Below the pieces are notes generated by a model, which saw only the letters and a list, made by a program, of their open reading frames with translations, was not told the origin of the DNA and did not search any database. A stretch of DNA of 64,000 nt from Burkholderia sp. BCC1644 (lineage in GTDB: Bacteria > Pseudomonadota > Gammaproteobacteria > Burkholderiales > Burkholderiaceae): positions 124,001 through 188,000 of the forward strand of contig NZ_CADFEI010000013.1 in NCBI RefSeq assembly GCF_902833225.1, in the 5' to 3' direction. How positions within the stretch are numbered: the first letter of the stretch is position 1; every line of letters begins with the position of its first letter. The position numbers and the translations under genes are program-made. This document shows positions 43,246-51,957 of this stretch, piece after piece.

Positions 43246-43650
43246 ATGAAACGCATCGTGCTCGCGCTTGCACCGCTTGCGCTGTCGCTGCTGATACCCG
43301 CTCAGCCGGCCGCCGCCGCACCGCAAGCCAACGTTACGCAGCTGACCACGGAACCCTTGCCCGAGTATCCGGGCAAGGAAGTCGAGATGATCGTCGTGGA
43401 CTATCCGCCCGGCAGCGTCGATCCCGTCCATCGCCACGACGCACACGCATTCGTCTACGTGCTCGACGGCAGCATCGTGATGGGCCTGAACGGCGGCAAG
43501 GAGGTCACGCTACACGCCGGCGACACGTTCCACGAAGGCCCGGAAGACGTGCACACGGTCGGACGGAACGCCAGCAGCACGAAGCCGGCAAGATTCGTCG
43601 TGTTCCTGATCAAGAACAAGGGGGCGCCGGTCCTCACGCCCGTGAAGTAA
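43246..43650 (+). CDS. Secreted cupin-domain protein
   Basis: A 134-residue protein with a signal peptide (about residues 1-25, ending AAAA). The cupin core has HRHDAHAFVYVLDG and GDTFHEGPEDVH, supplying His/Glu metal ligands. It may bind a metal and a small ligand in the periplasm. It is coupled to the CMD gene, 4 bp upstream. CMD-plus-cupin pairs are common in Burkholderia; the substrate is unknown. Confidence 0.9.
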   Translation: MKRIVLALAPLALSLLIPAQPAAAAPQANVTQLTTEPLPEYPGKEVEMIVVDYPPGSVDPVHRHDAHAFVYVLDGSIVMGLNGGKEVTLHAGDTFHEGPEDVHTVGRNASSTKPARFVVFLIKNKGAPVLTPVK

Positions 43651-44086
43651 CGGAACCACTTGCGAGGCCCGGCAACACGCGGGCCGCGTCGTTGGTTTCA
43701 AGGGAAGCGACGAGTTGAATGCATGCCGCCGGGTATTAGTCCAAACTCGATCCGCCGTTGATATGCGGATCACTAACATACTGATTTAAAATTATAAATA
43801 TTTAGGGCCGCAGTCCAGGGCTTGGCCCCGCTTAAGATCATCTAACCGGAAAGCGCACGGGAATCAAAGCCCCCGGTCGAGAGTCCTTGCTGCCCACTTC
43901 ACAGTACCCCTTCAAAACCCGCTCAAACGCCTTGCCAGTTTGATACACTGCCTGACATTCACCCTACACACGAACAATTGCCTCCAGATAGTCGGCAATA
44001 AATCAAATTCAGTCTAATTGATTCCGAATGTTCGGATTTTAGAATTCCAATCACGCGTTAACTTTCGACGGAAAGGATCACGATTT
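43651..44086. other. AT-rich intergenic boundary region
   Basis: About 435 bp where base composition falls well below the surroundings (for example around 43775-43805 and 43980-44050). It marks the left edge of the decayed glycan island. It starts with the hairpin at 43666-43685 and otherwise holds nothing I recognise. Confidence 0.55.
43666..43685. terminator. Candidate terminator after cupin gene
   Basis: GGCCCG (43666-43671) and CGGGCC (43680-43685) form a 6-bp stem with an 8-base loop, 15 bp after the cupin stop. No T-run follows. Confidence 0.4.
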
Positions 44087-44595
44087 ATGGCAGTCGATCC
44101 GCAGGCACCTCAATCTGCCCACGTGCGTCTCGATCGTCATGTGACCTTTCTGAACGAAGACTCAGGCAATCTCGAGTTGCTGGCGGATACCGCGACTGCC
44201 GCATTTGACGCCCATCAGCCATGAGGGGCCGGTCGATGCCGGCACGATCCCCGTCGCCGGACGGGAATGTCAGCTTGGGCTCGCGATTGCATTCGGCTTG
44301 CCGGCGAGTTTTGCCGCCCTCTCGTTCGTCGGCCGGCAGTCCGACACCGAAAGGCGGGCCGCGCCCGTTGGACGTAACGCTCCGGGCGCATATCGACCTG
44401 TTGCTCGCGGCGGGCGTGACGGACGAGTTCCAGCTAACGCGCGCAACGGTCGAACATGTGCTGCCCCGGCAATTCGGCGACGAGCAGGTCAACGATCCGA
44501 CGTTTCAGTCGATTGCGAATCGGGTGACGCAAGCCATTCTGGAAGACGGCAACCTCAAGGACGACCTGATGGCAGCATTTGCACTTCGAAAGTAA
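44087..44595 (+). pseudogene. Frameshifted hypothetical gene (or two coupled small genes)
   Basis: Protein-like sequence moves through three frames. It starts MAVDPQAPQSAHVRLDR (44087-44224), continues as GPVDAGTIPVAGRECQLGLA in the next frame (about 44220-44345), and ends LDVTLRAHIDLLLAAGVTDEF to AAFALRK in the third (about 44370-44595). The first part has a GGAAAGGA ribosome site. An alternative reading is two small genes, 44087-44224 and 44221-44595, overlapping as ATGA; but the first 45 residues of the second would be Arg/Ser-rich, typical of an off-frame stretch. The function is unknown. Confidence 0.4.
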
Positions 44596-44634
44596 CGTTC
44601 GTCGGACTGAGCCAACGCACTTCACGGGGGTAAA

Positions 44635-45897
44635 TTGACAAGCGACCAAACCGCGCTCGACAGCGCATACAAGACCTACCTCCGCGACAGATCCGCGAGC
44701 ACCGGACTCGCGCTGTGTCGGGCGCTCAGACTTTCCGGTCACGCAGAAGAAGCCATACGGGTGCTGAAAGAACTCGCAGACCGGGTTGAAGATCCGTTTT
44801 TTCGTGCGCAGATCGGTATTGACATGAACCTTCTCGGCCTTTTTCCGCAGGCCGAAACCCTATTGATTCAATCGCTCTCGGCGCTTCACCACGAACCTGA
44901 CCTGAGAGCCTTGCAAGCTGAACTCGTGATCTCGCAGTACGCTCAAGGTCGTTTTCACGAGGCCCACGCCCTTAATCGCAGGTCGCGCGATGCTTGGGCG
45001 CGAGCCGGTGTGGTTTCAAATCCTTATCCGGCTCATACCAGCGAGTATCAGCGAATTGTCAAAAAATTCCTTCGATTTGACGAATCTGCCGCCGGGAAAC
45101 GCGTACTCATCATTCAGGAAGGCGGCCTGGGCGATGTGATCATGTTTTCCCGGTACTTGCACTTGTTACGGGATGAAGGTGCTGCGACTATCGTATTACA
45201 GGCACCAGCCATTCTGGCGCCGATATTCGCCTCCTATAACTGGATCACAATTGTCGAGAACGCCAGCGATGCAATTGATCAAAGTGATTGCATCATCTGT
45301 ACCTTTGATCTCTTTATCCGGTATCAAAAAACGCAATACTTCCCAAGCTGGGCAGAAGCCTATGTACATGCGCCGGCTGGACGAGAAATGGCGAAGCTTG
45401 CGGCTGACACTTTCAGCAATCGACGCAATGGAGTTCGCGAGATAGGCTTGATCTGGCGCAGCAATGCTGCGGTGCGTCATGAACCTTATCGGTCAATCTC
45501 GCTGCAGCAACTCGCCCCATTGTTCAGTTCGTCTGCGTGCCGTTTTCATGCGCTACAGTTCGGCACGATTACCGACGAAGAACATGCACTGCTGGATAAA
45601 CACGGCATTGGCATCATTGGCGGCGAGCTGCGTGATCTCGGTGATACGGCCGTCATTCTCAATGAGCTGGATTTACTGATCACGGTGGATACGGGGCCGG
45701 CCCACCTCGCTGGAGCACTTGGACGGCCTGTATGGGTGTTGCTGTCGGCGGCATGCGACGAACGCTGGTACAACTGCCATCGCGATACGCCGTGGTACAG
45801 GTCCATGCAGCTATATCGGCAAGCAACACTCGGTGACTGGAGCAGGCCCGTATCGGAGATGGCCGGTGCTTTGGCTGGCAATCACGCAACAGGGTGA
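44635..45897 (+). CDS. TPR-glycosyltransferase, heptosyltransferase (GT9)-like
   Basis: A 420-residue protein. The N-terminal ~130 residues are helical repeats (TPR-like: SASTGLALCRALRLSGHAEEAIRVLKELADR in part). The C-terminal part is GT9-like: VLIIQEGGLGDVIMFSRYL and the DTGPAHLAGALGRPVW donor-binding block. It starts at TTG 44635 after GGGGG. Such proteins often glycosylate surface adhesins or polysaccharide. Codon use is less GC-rich than in the flanks. Confidence 0.8.
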   Translation: MTSDQTALDSAYKTYLRDRSASTGLALCRALRLSGHAEEAIRVLKELADRVEDPFFRAQIGIDMNLLGLFPQAETLLIQSLSALHHEPDLRALQAELVISQYAQGRFHEAHALNRRSRDAWARAGVVSNPYPAHTSEYQRIVKKFLRFDESAAGKRVLIIQEGGLGDVIMFSRYLHLLRDEGAATIVLQAPAILAPIFASYNWITIVENASDAIDQSDCIICTFDLFIRYQKTQYFPSWAEAYVHAPAGREMAKLAADTFSNRRNGVREIGLIWRSNAAVRHEPYRSISLQQLAPLFSSSACRFHALQFGTITDEEHALLDKHGIGIIGGELRDLGDTAVILNELDLLITVDTGPAHLAGALGRPVWVLLSAACDERWYNCHRDTPWYRSMQLYRQATLGDWSRPVSEMAGALAGNHATG

Positions 45898-45950
45898 TCG
45901 CAGCGCGGGAATCGCGTTGATGTCCCGCCTCGACGATGATTTGCCGGCCG

Positions 45951-46186
45951 TCATTCCATGCGGCGCAAAACTTCCCGCTCCGATCTCAATGCATCACGAA
46001 CAGCCTCGGTGACACGCCGCCAGTTTCCGGGAGCCGCCTGCCGGAAAATTCGGACATTCGGATACCAGCGCCTCGTGTCGCTTTTCGTTCCCCTGCGCCC
46101 TTCCCGCGCGCCGAGCATGACCCACGCAGGCAGGCCCAGCGTGCCTGCCAGATGCACAGATGGTCAGATCCAGGGATGTCGCAAAT
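45951..46186 (-). pseudogene. Glycosyltransferase (GT9-like) C-terminal remnant
   Basis: The minus-strand frame reads HLAGTLGLPAWVMLGAREG to the stop at 45951. This matches the DTGPAHLAGALGRPVWVLL block and tail of the 44635 protein. Just upstream, SLDLTI appears in another frame and the expected VDT segment is missing, so a small deletion shifted the frame. No ribosome site or N-terminal domain remains. It abuts the IS66 remnant, which probably accompanied the loss of the rest. Confidence 0.65.
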
Positions 46187-46204
46187 AGACAGCAGCGACC
46201 GCGC

Positions 46205-46336
46205 CACGTGGTGCCACGGCAGCAGCGCGTCTACGCGGTTGGCCGAATGGTCGGCAATGCGCCAAGCATCATGTATTTTCCGGCGCGCGTGTGCCATACA
46301 GACGGCTTCATGGATGGTGCCGTGGTACTTGTCCGT
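46205..46336 (-). mobile_element. IS66 transposase (TnpC) remnant
   Basis: A minus-strand frame reads GTIHEAVCMAHARRKIHDA directly followed by WRIADHSANRVDALLPWH. The first piece matches the central HxAC-AHARRKF block of IS66-type TnpC, and the second its C-terminal end (RIADHPxNRxDELLPW). In intact TnpC these are over 100 residues apart, so the middle is deleted. No inverted repeats or tnpA/tnpB are visible. Confidence 0.6.
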
Positions 46337-46397
46337 CGGCGCTCGGCCTCTGATGCTACGAGCGGACGCAACGTTTCCTGAAGCGGGACGATCGATT

Positions 46398-47519
46398 TCA
46401 CTCAAAAAGCCCGAGAAGCAACTTGTCATACGCTTCGATCTGCTTCGGATTGGTGGACAAAAACCGGCCGATTTTTTCTCGTTGCTGATTTCGATAATCC
46501 TGCCAACTCTCGTCGTGAAATTCGATCGCTCGCTCGAGTTGCCGACAGCCTTCATCCACGTCGTTCTTATTATAAAAGTAACCTAACTCGCGGCAGAGGT
46601 CGGCGTTATGAACCAGTGCGTAACCGTTCCAGCAAACATCGAAATAGAAATAATTCAGCGCAAGCCCTGATTGATGGGAGATGACAATATCTGTGAATTC
46701 CGAAAGAAACTGAGGCGTATTGTGGTACCCGACGAAGCTTATTTTTGAATCTCGCACAAGGTCCAGATGATGCACAACGCCGATGAATTCTGGGCTGCTT
46801 TTTGCAAGATGTTCCGTGTTCGTCGCATGCACATAGGATATTTTTGCGCCGAGCTTCCGGTAACCCAATTCCGCGATCAAGATCGGGTAGAGGCAAAACT
46901 TGGTGACGTCGATATTCGGCTCCATGACGGACAACCGCTTCGGTTGTCCGGTCGGGCGATACTCCCCGCGATGCGGGAGCGCGGCCGAACGTTCTTCCAC
47001 GCAGATCGGATCCCAGACGAACGGTACTTCGCGAACAGGCTGACGCCGCAATACGCTGAAGTAGCCGGCGCTGGTATCGGCGACTTGCGGGATGATCCAC
47101 ACCTGGTCGTAACGCTGGTTGATGAATACCGTTTCAGCATGCCGCCTGCCGAAAATCATCGCTTGCATCATGTGCACGTATTCGGGACCGCAACAGTAGC
47201 TCACGACTTTCGTGCCACGCGCCTGCAGATACGCGGTTTGCTGTTGATCGATTTGGCCGCCGAGCTCGATAAGAACATCGAGCGAATCTTTCGCGTCGTC
47301 GAAGGAGCACACCGGAAACTGCCCGAGATCCCACGGAAGATCGGACGAGACCTTGACGCTCGTTGTGTTGACGAGCGTGACCTGATGACCGAGCGGCGAG
47401 TGCTGAAAGAGCTTCATCAGGTACAGGGCGTTCTGCTTGATGCCGTTGACCCAAAGGCTCTCCGTCGCGTGGTGAAGGCCGATTGTGATGCCGATGTGGA
47501 GTGATCGCGCTGAACTCAT
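46398..47519 (-). CDS. DUF2827 glycan-biosynthesis protein
   Basis: A 373-residue protein starting MSSARSLHIGITIGLH. It matches the DUF2827 family: LWVNGIKQNALYLMKLFQHSP, GTKVVSYCCGPEYVHMM-like, VWIIPQVADTSAGYFSVLRR and SVMEPNIDVTKFCLYP. Members resemble GT-B glycosyltransferases and occur in polysaccharide clusters of Burkholderia. GGGGA lies upstream of the ATG at 47519. Base composition is lower in GC than the window average. Confidence 0.8.
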   Translation of the reverse strand: MSSARSLHIGITIGLHHATESLWVNGIKQNALYLMKLFQHSPLGHQVTLVNTTSVKVSSDLPWDLGQFPVCSFDDAKDSLDVLIELGGQIDQQQTAYLQARGTKVVSYCCGPEYVHMMQAMIFGRRHAETVFINQRYDQVWIIPQVADTSAGYFSVLRRQPVREVPFVWDPICVEERSAALPHRGEYRPTGQPKRLSVMEPNIDVTKFCLYPILIAELGYRKLGAKISYVHATNTEHLAKSSPEFIGVVHHLDLVRDSKISFVGYHNTPQFLSEFTDIVISHQSGLALNYFYFDVCWNGYALVHNADLCRELGYFYNKNDVDEGCRQLERAIEFHDESWQDYRNQQREKIGRFLSTNPKQIEAYDKLLLGLFE

Positions 47520-48299
47520 TGGGTCCCCGGTGTGCTCATCAAGTAGCGAACGAGATCATACCGCCCCCGCTTTTTCCGGGCGGTTAAAAACTGTCAGAAT
47601 TTTGACCCTCGCGCTTTCCAACGGAACATGAGCTTGGGCGGGGGTCTGCGGCGGTTCTAATTGCACTCAGCCAATCCAGTGAACGGGCAAGATCCACAGC
47701 CATGACTTTATCGGCATCGAGATCGGGGGCGATCAACTCCGGCAGACGGACCGCCGCAAGAAGACTTGCGCCATGGCGGCTGCCGTAGCGAGCCACCGAG
47801 CGAGTCGGGACGAGCCGACAGCGGATTCCAGATTTCTCAACACTGCCATCGTCGATCAGACGTTCACTACCGATTCAATACATCGCCAACAAGAATATAA
47901 AATATCGAAAGCATTATTAATTCATACGAAAAAATGCCAACCAGAAATAATCAAGATAAATATTTAACAAAATAAGTTCCGACTCTCGTTTCATCTCCGC
48001 TTCACCTCGCCCATCCCGCTCGCCCCCACCGTTTCCCGCGTACCACAAAGCGCTCCCCCCTTCCCATCGACGCGACGCTATCGACGCCCCCCCAACGCAC
48101 CCGACGAGATCATTTCAAATTTCTCACCAAACCCCGACTTGATTAACGAAGCCGACATGAAAAATTAATCAAACTGGAAATATCTTGTAATTATAAAAAC
48201 GACCCTCTAGCATGCCTCTGCTGTTCGCGACATGTCTTATATCGAAGTCTTCACTTGATTCATTCCTCGAACAAACCCATTCATAATCTGGGGAATTAC
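47520..48299. other. Low-GC intergenic region upstream of zmpA
   Basis: About 780 bp. A minus-strand frame at 47584-47796 (LPELIAPDLDADKVMAVDLARSL) is protein-like but not recognised and may be a gene fragment. From about 47840 to 48230 the DNA is AT-rich with long A/T runs, suitable for a promoter or silencer binding. I could not identify a lux-type CepR box. Confidence 0.5.
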
Positions 48300-49997
48300 A
48301 TGAAGAAACTGTCTCGACTGCTGCCCATCACCGCGATTACCGTCGCGAGTCTCAGCGCTTTTGCCCAGGCCGGCGACCAGTCGGCTGCGGTCGACAAAGC
48401 GCTGCAACTGATCCAGCAGAACCCTTCCGCCTTCAGCCTGGCTAGCGGCGGCACAGCACGGACGTTGAAGTTCGCGGGGCCGCAAGCGAACGCGCCGACG
48501 GACGGCGACCAGTTCCAGGTACGCGACGTGATCGTCGATCCCGACGGCACCGAGCACGTGCGCTTCGATCGCTTCTACGCGGGCCTGCCCGTGATCGGTG
48601 GCGACGTTGTCGTCCACTCGAGCAAGGGGCAGTTGAAGCAAGCGAGCCTGACCCAGCTCGCGCCGATCAATCTCGCCGCCACGATCGGCAAGGTCGGAAA
48701 CCGCCCGGTGGTACGCAACGCACCCGACGTCGGCGCGACCAGGGCCAGGCACATCGCGGCCGCGCGTTTCAACTCGGACGTACGCCGCGTCGATGACGCG
48801 GAACTCGTCGTGTTCGCACGCGACGCCGCGCCGGCACTGGCCTACGCGGTGCGCGTATACGGCAAGGCGACCGATGTGCACGGCGATGCGGTGCTGTACT
48901 ACGTCGACGCGCGTACCGGCGCCGTGCTCGACGCGCAAGACCTGATCAAGACCGCCGCCGCAACCGGTACCGGCCGCTCGCTGTACTACGGCAACCTGAC
49001 GCTCACGACGGACCAGACCGGCACGAACGCATACCGGCTGCTCGATCCGAGTCGCGGCAGCGGCTCGGTCTACGACGGTCGCGGCCTGAGCTCGGACGAT
49101 GTCGAGCAGGCAACCGACCTGCCGATCTTCACGAGCAGCACGAACGTGTGGGGCAACAACACGACGACCGACCGACAGACTGTCGCCGCGGACATCGACT
49201 ACGGTCTTGCATTGACTTGGGACTACTACAAGACCACGCACAACCGCAACGGCATCTTCAACGACGGCCGCGGCGTGAAGAGCTACGCACACGTGGTATT
49301 CAACACCGGCAGCGGCACGACCGGCGCGAACGCGGCATGGCTGTCGTCGCACGTGATGGTATATGGCGACGGTGAACCGGGCACCCGGCTGCCGAAACCG
49401 GTCGTTTCGGTCGATGTGGCCGGGCACGAGATGAGTCACGGCGTGACCGAGGCCACCGCCAACCTGAACTATTCGGGTGACGCGGGCGGTCTGAACGAAT
49501 CGACGTCCGACATTTTCGGCACGCTCGTGAAGTACTACGCGAACAACCCGAACGATCCCGGCAACTACGTGATCGGGGCGCGCGTGGTGAGCGGCGGCCT
49601 GCGCAAGATGTACAAGCAGGATCTCGACGGCCGCTCGTTCAGCTGCTACCCGTCCGGCGGTTTCTCGTGGTCGAATCCGCGCCACGATCCGCACTTTACG
49701 TCGGGCGTCGGCAACCGCTTCTTCTACCTGCTGTCGGAAGGCCCGGTGGTGCCGTCGACCGACACCGGCCTGTCGAGGACGCAACTGGTCTGCAACGGCG
49801 ACACGACCTTCAGCGGCCTCGGTCGCGAGAAGGCCGGCAAGATCTGGTACCGCACGCTGACCGTTTACCTGAACGCCAACTCGAGCTACCCGAACGCGCG
49901 ACGTGCGTCGATCCAGGCAGCGAACGACCTGTATGGCGCGAACTCGGCCGAAAGCGCAACGGTCGCACGCGCCTGGAGTGCGGTCGGGGTGAATTGA
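48300..49997 (+). CDS. zmpA: Extracellular zinc metalloprotease ZmpA (M4 family)
   Basis: A 565-residue preproprotein. Residues 1-24 are a signal peptide, and an FTP/PepSY propeptide extends to about residue 220. The M4 catalytic domain has HEMSH at 376-380, the third Zn ligand E400 (GGLNES) and the DPHF active-site His near the C-terminus. In the B. cepacia complex, ZmpA is a secreted virulence protease that matures autocatalytically and degrades host proteins. The start at 48300 follows GGGGA. In B. cenocepacia it is under CepIR quorum-sensing control. Confidence 0.95.
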   Translation: MKKLSRLLPITAITVASLSAFAQAGDQSAAVDKALQLIQQNPSAFSLASGGTARTLKFAGPQANAPTDGDQFQVRDVIVDPDGTEHVRFDRFYAGLPVIGGDVVVHSSKGQLKQASLTQLAPINLAATIGKVGNRPVVRNAPDVGATRARHIAAARFNSDVRRVDDAELVVFARDAAPALAYAVRVYGKATDVHGDAVLYYVDARTGAVLDAQDLIKTAAATGTGRSLYYGNLTLTTDQTGTNAYRLLDPSRGSGSVYDGRGLSSDDVEQATDLPIFTSSTNVWGNNTTTDRQTVAADIDYGLALTWDYYKTTHNRNGIFNDGRGVKSYAHVVFNTGSGTTGANAAWLSSHVMVYGDGEPGTRLPKPVVSVDVAGHEMSHGVTEATANLNYSGDAGGLNESTSDIFGTLVKYYANNPNDPGNYVIGARVVSGGLRKMYKQDLDGRSFSCYPSGGFSWSNPRHDPHFTSGVGNRFFYLLSEGPVVPSTDTGLSRTQLVCNGDTTFSGLGREKAGKIWYRTLTVYLNANSSYPNARRASIQAANDLYGANSAESATVARAWSAVGVN

Positions 49998-50123
49998 CGG
50001 CGCGTACGTGAGCCCGTCGAATGCCCGGAGATCGCGTAGCAGCGCTTCGGTACTTCGCTTCGAAGGAAAGCGAGCCGGACCGAACGAGGTCACGCGACGC
50101 TCAGGCGAATGACGCGCCGGGAT

Positions 50124-50157
50124 CGATCAACCGTCTGCGATTGCAGGCGGTTGATCG
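50124..50157. terminator. Strong hairpin between zmpA and the hydratase gene
   Basis: Arms at 50124-50138 and 50143-50157 form a 15-bp stem with one G-T wobble and a 4-base loop. It lies 127 bp after zmpA and 74 bp beyond the stop of the convergent DJ-1/PfpI gene, so it may end both transcripts. Confidence 0.65.
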
Positions 50158-50230
50158 ACGGACAATGTCTTCTGGCTACCCGACTTCGGACTCGCGAAAG
50201 CGACACCGACTGGCAGGCAGTCGCCTCCGA

Positions 50231-50920
50231 TCATCCAAGCGCCCTCGCCGCCTGCGCCACCGCATCGTAGCGGTCCATCCTCATGCGCCCCAGTTGCGCG
50301 GTCACGGCGTCCAGAATATCGCGTGCGGCGCGCTCCGGCCGGCCGCTGTCGAACGGCGGCGCCGGCGCGTACTCGATGCACAGCTGCACCGACTGCGCAT
50401 GCACGGCCCCCGCAATTTCCGCCATCACCGTCAGCGCCATGTCGATGCCCGCCGTCACGCCGCCGCCGGTGATCAGATTCCCGTCGCGCACCACGCGTGC
50501 CTCGTCGACGGTCGCGCCGAACGCCGGCACCAGATCGCGCCATGACCAATGACAAGCGGCCCGCTTGCCGCGCAGCAACCCTGCCGCGCCCAACAACAGC
50601 GAGCCGGTGCACACCGACGTGACATAGCGCGCGCCTTCTGCCAGCCGGCGCAGCTCGCGCACGTATTCCGCATCGCCCATCGCCTCGATCACGCCGAGGC
50701 CGCCCGGCACGCACACCAGGTCCGCGTGCGGGATGTTGGCCAGGCGCCGGACATTCGCGATCGTGAGGCCGCCGTCGGCCTCGATCGTCCCGCCCGTCGA
50801 CGACGCCATCACGCATTGCGCACCGGGCAGGCGCAGGAAAACCTCGTAGGGGCCGGCGAAATCCAGTTGCGTGACGTTCTTGAACAGCGCGAAGACAACC
50901 ACGTACGGTGCAGCAGTCAT
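50231..50920 (-). CDS. DJ-1/PfpI-family protein, isonitrile hydratase-like
   Basis: A 229-residue protein. The nucleophile elbow TSVCTGSLLLGAAGLL and the acidic residue region TQLDFAGPYEVF match isonitrile hydratase (InhA) and related DJ-1 proteins. The later HWSWRDLVPAFGA is typical. AGGAG lies upstream of the ATG at 50920. It is divergent from the GlxA-type regulator, which carries the same fold in its sensor half. Confidence 0.9.
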   Translation of the reverse strand: MTAAPYVVVFALFKNVTQLDFAGPYEVFLRLPGAQCVMASSTGGTIEADGGLTIANVRRLANIPHADLVCVPGGLGVIEAMGDAEYVRELRRLAEGARYVTSVCTGSLLLGAAGLLRGKRAACHWSWRDLVPAFGATVDEARVVRDGNLITGGGVTAGIDMALTVMAEIAGAVHAQSVQLCIEYAPAPPFDSGRPERAARDILDAVTAQLGRMRMDRYDAVAQAARALG

Positions 50921-51008
50921 TGCAAGAATCTCCTGGTGGTGGATTGACACCCACAGGGTCGCGCTCTATCGTGCTGGCTGCAATGTCGCCCTTCCCCCTT
51001 TTCCTGCC

Positions 51009-51944
51009 ATGCCTCACCGCGTCGCCGTACTCGTCTACCCCGACTTCCAGTTGCTCGACGCGGCCGGCCCCATTGCCGCGTTCGAAATCGCCGGCCGCTA
51101 TCGCCAAGGCCACTACACGCTGCGCACCATCGCCGCGCAGGCCGGCCTCGTGCGCAGCTCGTCCGGTGTCAGCTGGGCCGCCGAGGCACTGCCTCCGGCC
51201 AGCACGATCGACACGCTGCTCGTCGCCGGCGGCGACAACATGGACGACCGCATGTCCGATCCGCGCCTGCTGCGCTTCGTGCAGCGCTGCGCGCGGCGCG
51301 GCACGCGCGTGACGAGCGTGTGCTCGGGCAGCCTGCTGCTGGCCGCGGCGGGCGTGCTCGACAATCGGCGCGCAACCACGCACTGGTCCTGCAGCGAACA
51401 ATTTGCATGCCGCTTTCCCCAGGTGCACCTGGAGCCCGATCGCATCTTCGTGGAGGATGGTCCGTTCTGGACCAGTGCCGGCATCAGCGCCGGCATCGAT
51501 CTCGCGCTCGCGCTGGTCGGCAACGACCTCGGCGAGCAGGTCGCGCGCCTCGTGGCGCGCCAGCTGGTGGTCTACTACCGGCGTCCCGGCGGACAATCGC
51601 AGTTTTCCGCGCTGATGGAGATGAACTGCGCGAGCGGCCGCTTCAAGCCACTGCTCGATCACGTCCGCCGCAACCTCGCGGCGCGTCACCGCGTCGGCGA
51701 TCTGGCCGAACGCGCATGCATGAGCCCGCGCCACTTCGCCCGTGCGTTTCAGGCCGAAACAGGTCTCACGCCTGCAAAGGCCGTAGAAAAACTGCGCGTG
51801 GAAGCCGCGCGTGCTGCGCTCGAAAGCGGCGCGGTGTCGCTCCAGCGCGTGGCGCTCGAATGCGGCTTCGGCGACACCGAGAACCTGCGCCGCAGCTTCC
51901 AGCGCCTGCTGGGTGTCCCGCCATCGGCGCTGCGGGCGCGCTGA
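51009..51944 (+). CDS. GlxA-type AraC-family transcriptional regulator
   Basis: A 311-residue regulator. An N-terminal DJ-1/PfpI-like domain (residues ~1-180, TSVCSGSLLLAAAGVL) is joined to a C-terminal AraC double HTH (about 215-305, DLAERACMSPRHFARAFQAETGLTP in part, then ALECGFGDTENLRRSFQR). The start MPHRVAVLVYPDFQLLDAAGP at 51009 is where the domain begins; the frame is open further left. It probably controls the divergent hydratase gene, 88 bp away. Confidence 0.9.
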   Translation: MPHRVAVLVYPDFQLLDAAGPIAAFEIAGRYRQGHYTLRTIAAQAGLVRSSSGVSWAAEALPPASTIDTLLVAGGDNMDDRMSDPRLLRFVQRCARRGTRVTSVCSGSLLLAAAGVLDNRRATTHWSCSEQFACRFPQVHLEPDRIFVEDGPFWTSAGISAGIDLALALVGNDLGEQVARLVARQLVVYYRRPGGQSQFSALMEMNCASGRFKPLLDHVRRNLAARHRVGDLAERACMSPRHFARAFQAETGLTPAKAVEKLRVEAARAALESGAVSLQRVALECGFGDTENLRRSFQRLLGVPPSALRAR

Positions 51945-51957
51945 CGCGCGATTCGCT

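Noticed and set aside
47584..47796. Minus-strand frame of 70 residues before zmpA
   Set aside because: Protein-like but short, without a ribosome site or recognised family; left as a possible fragment.
47840..48299. Search for a CepR (lux-type) box upstream of zmpA
   Set aside because: No convincing dyad found by eye, although regulation by CepIR is known for the family.
50127..51734. 535-residue minus-strand frame over hydratase and regulator genes
   Set aside because: Overlaps two well-supported genes in other frames; Arg/Gly/Ala-rich.
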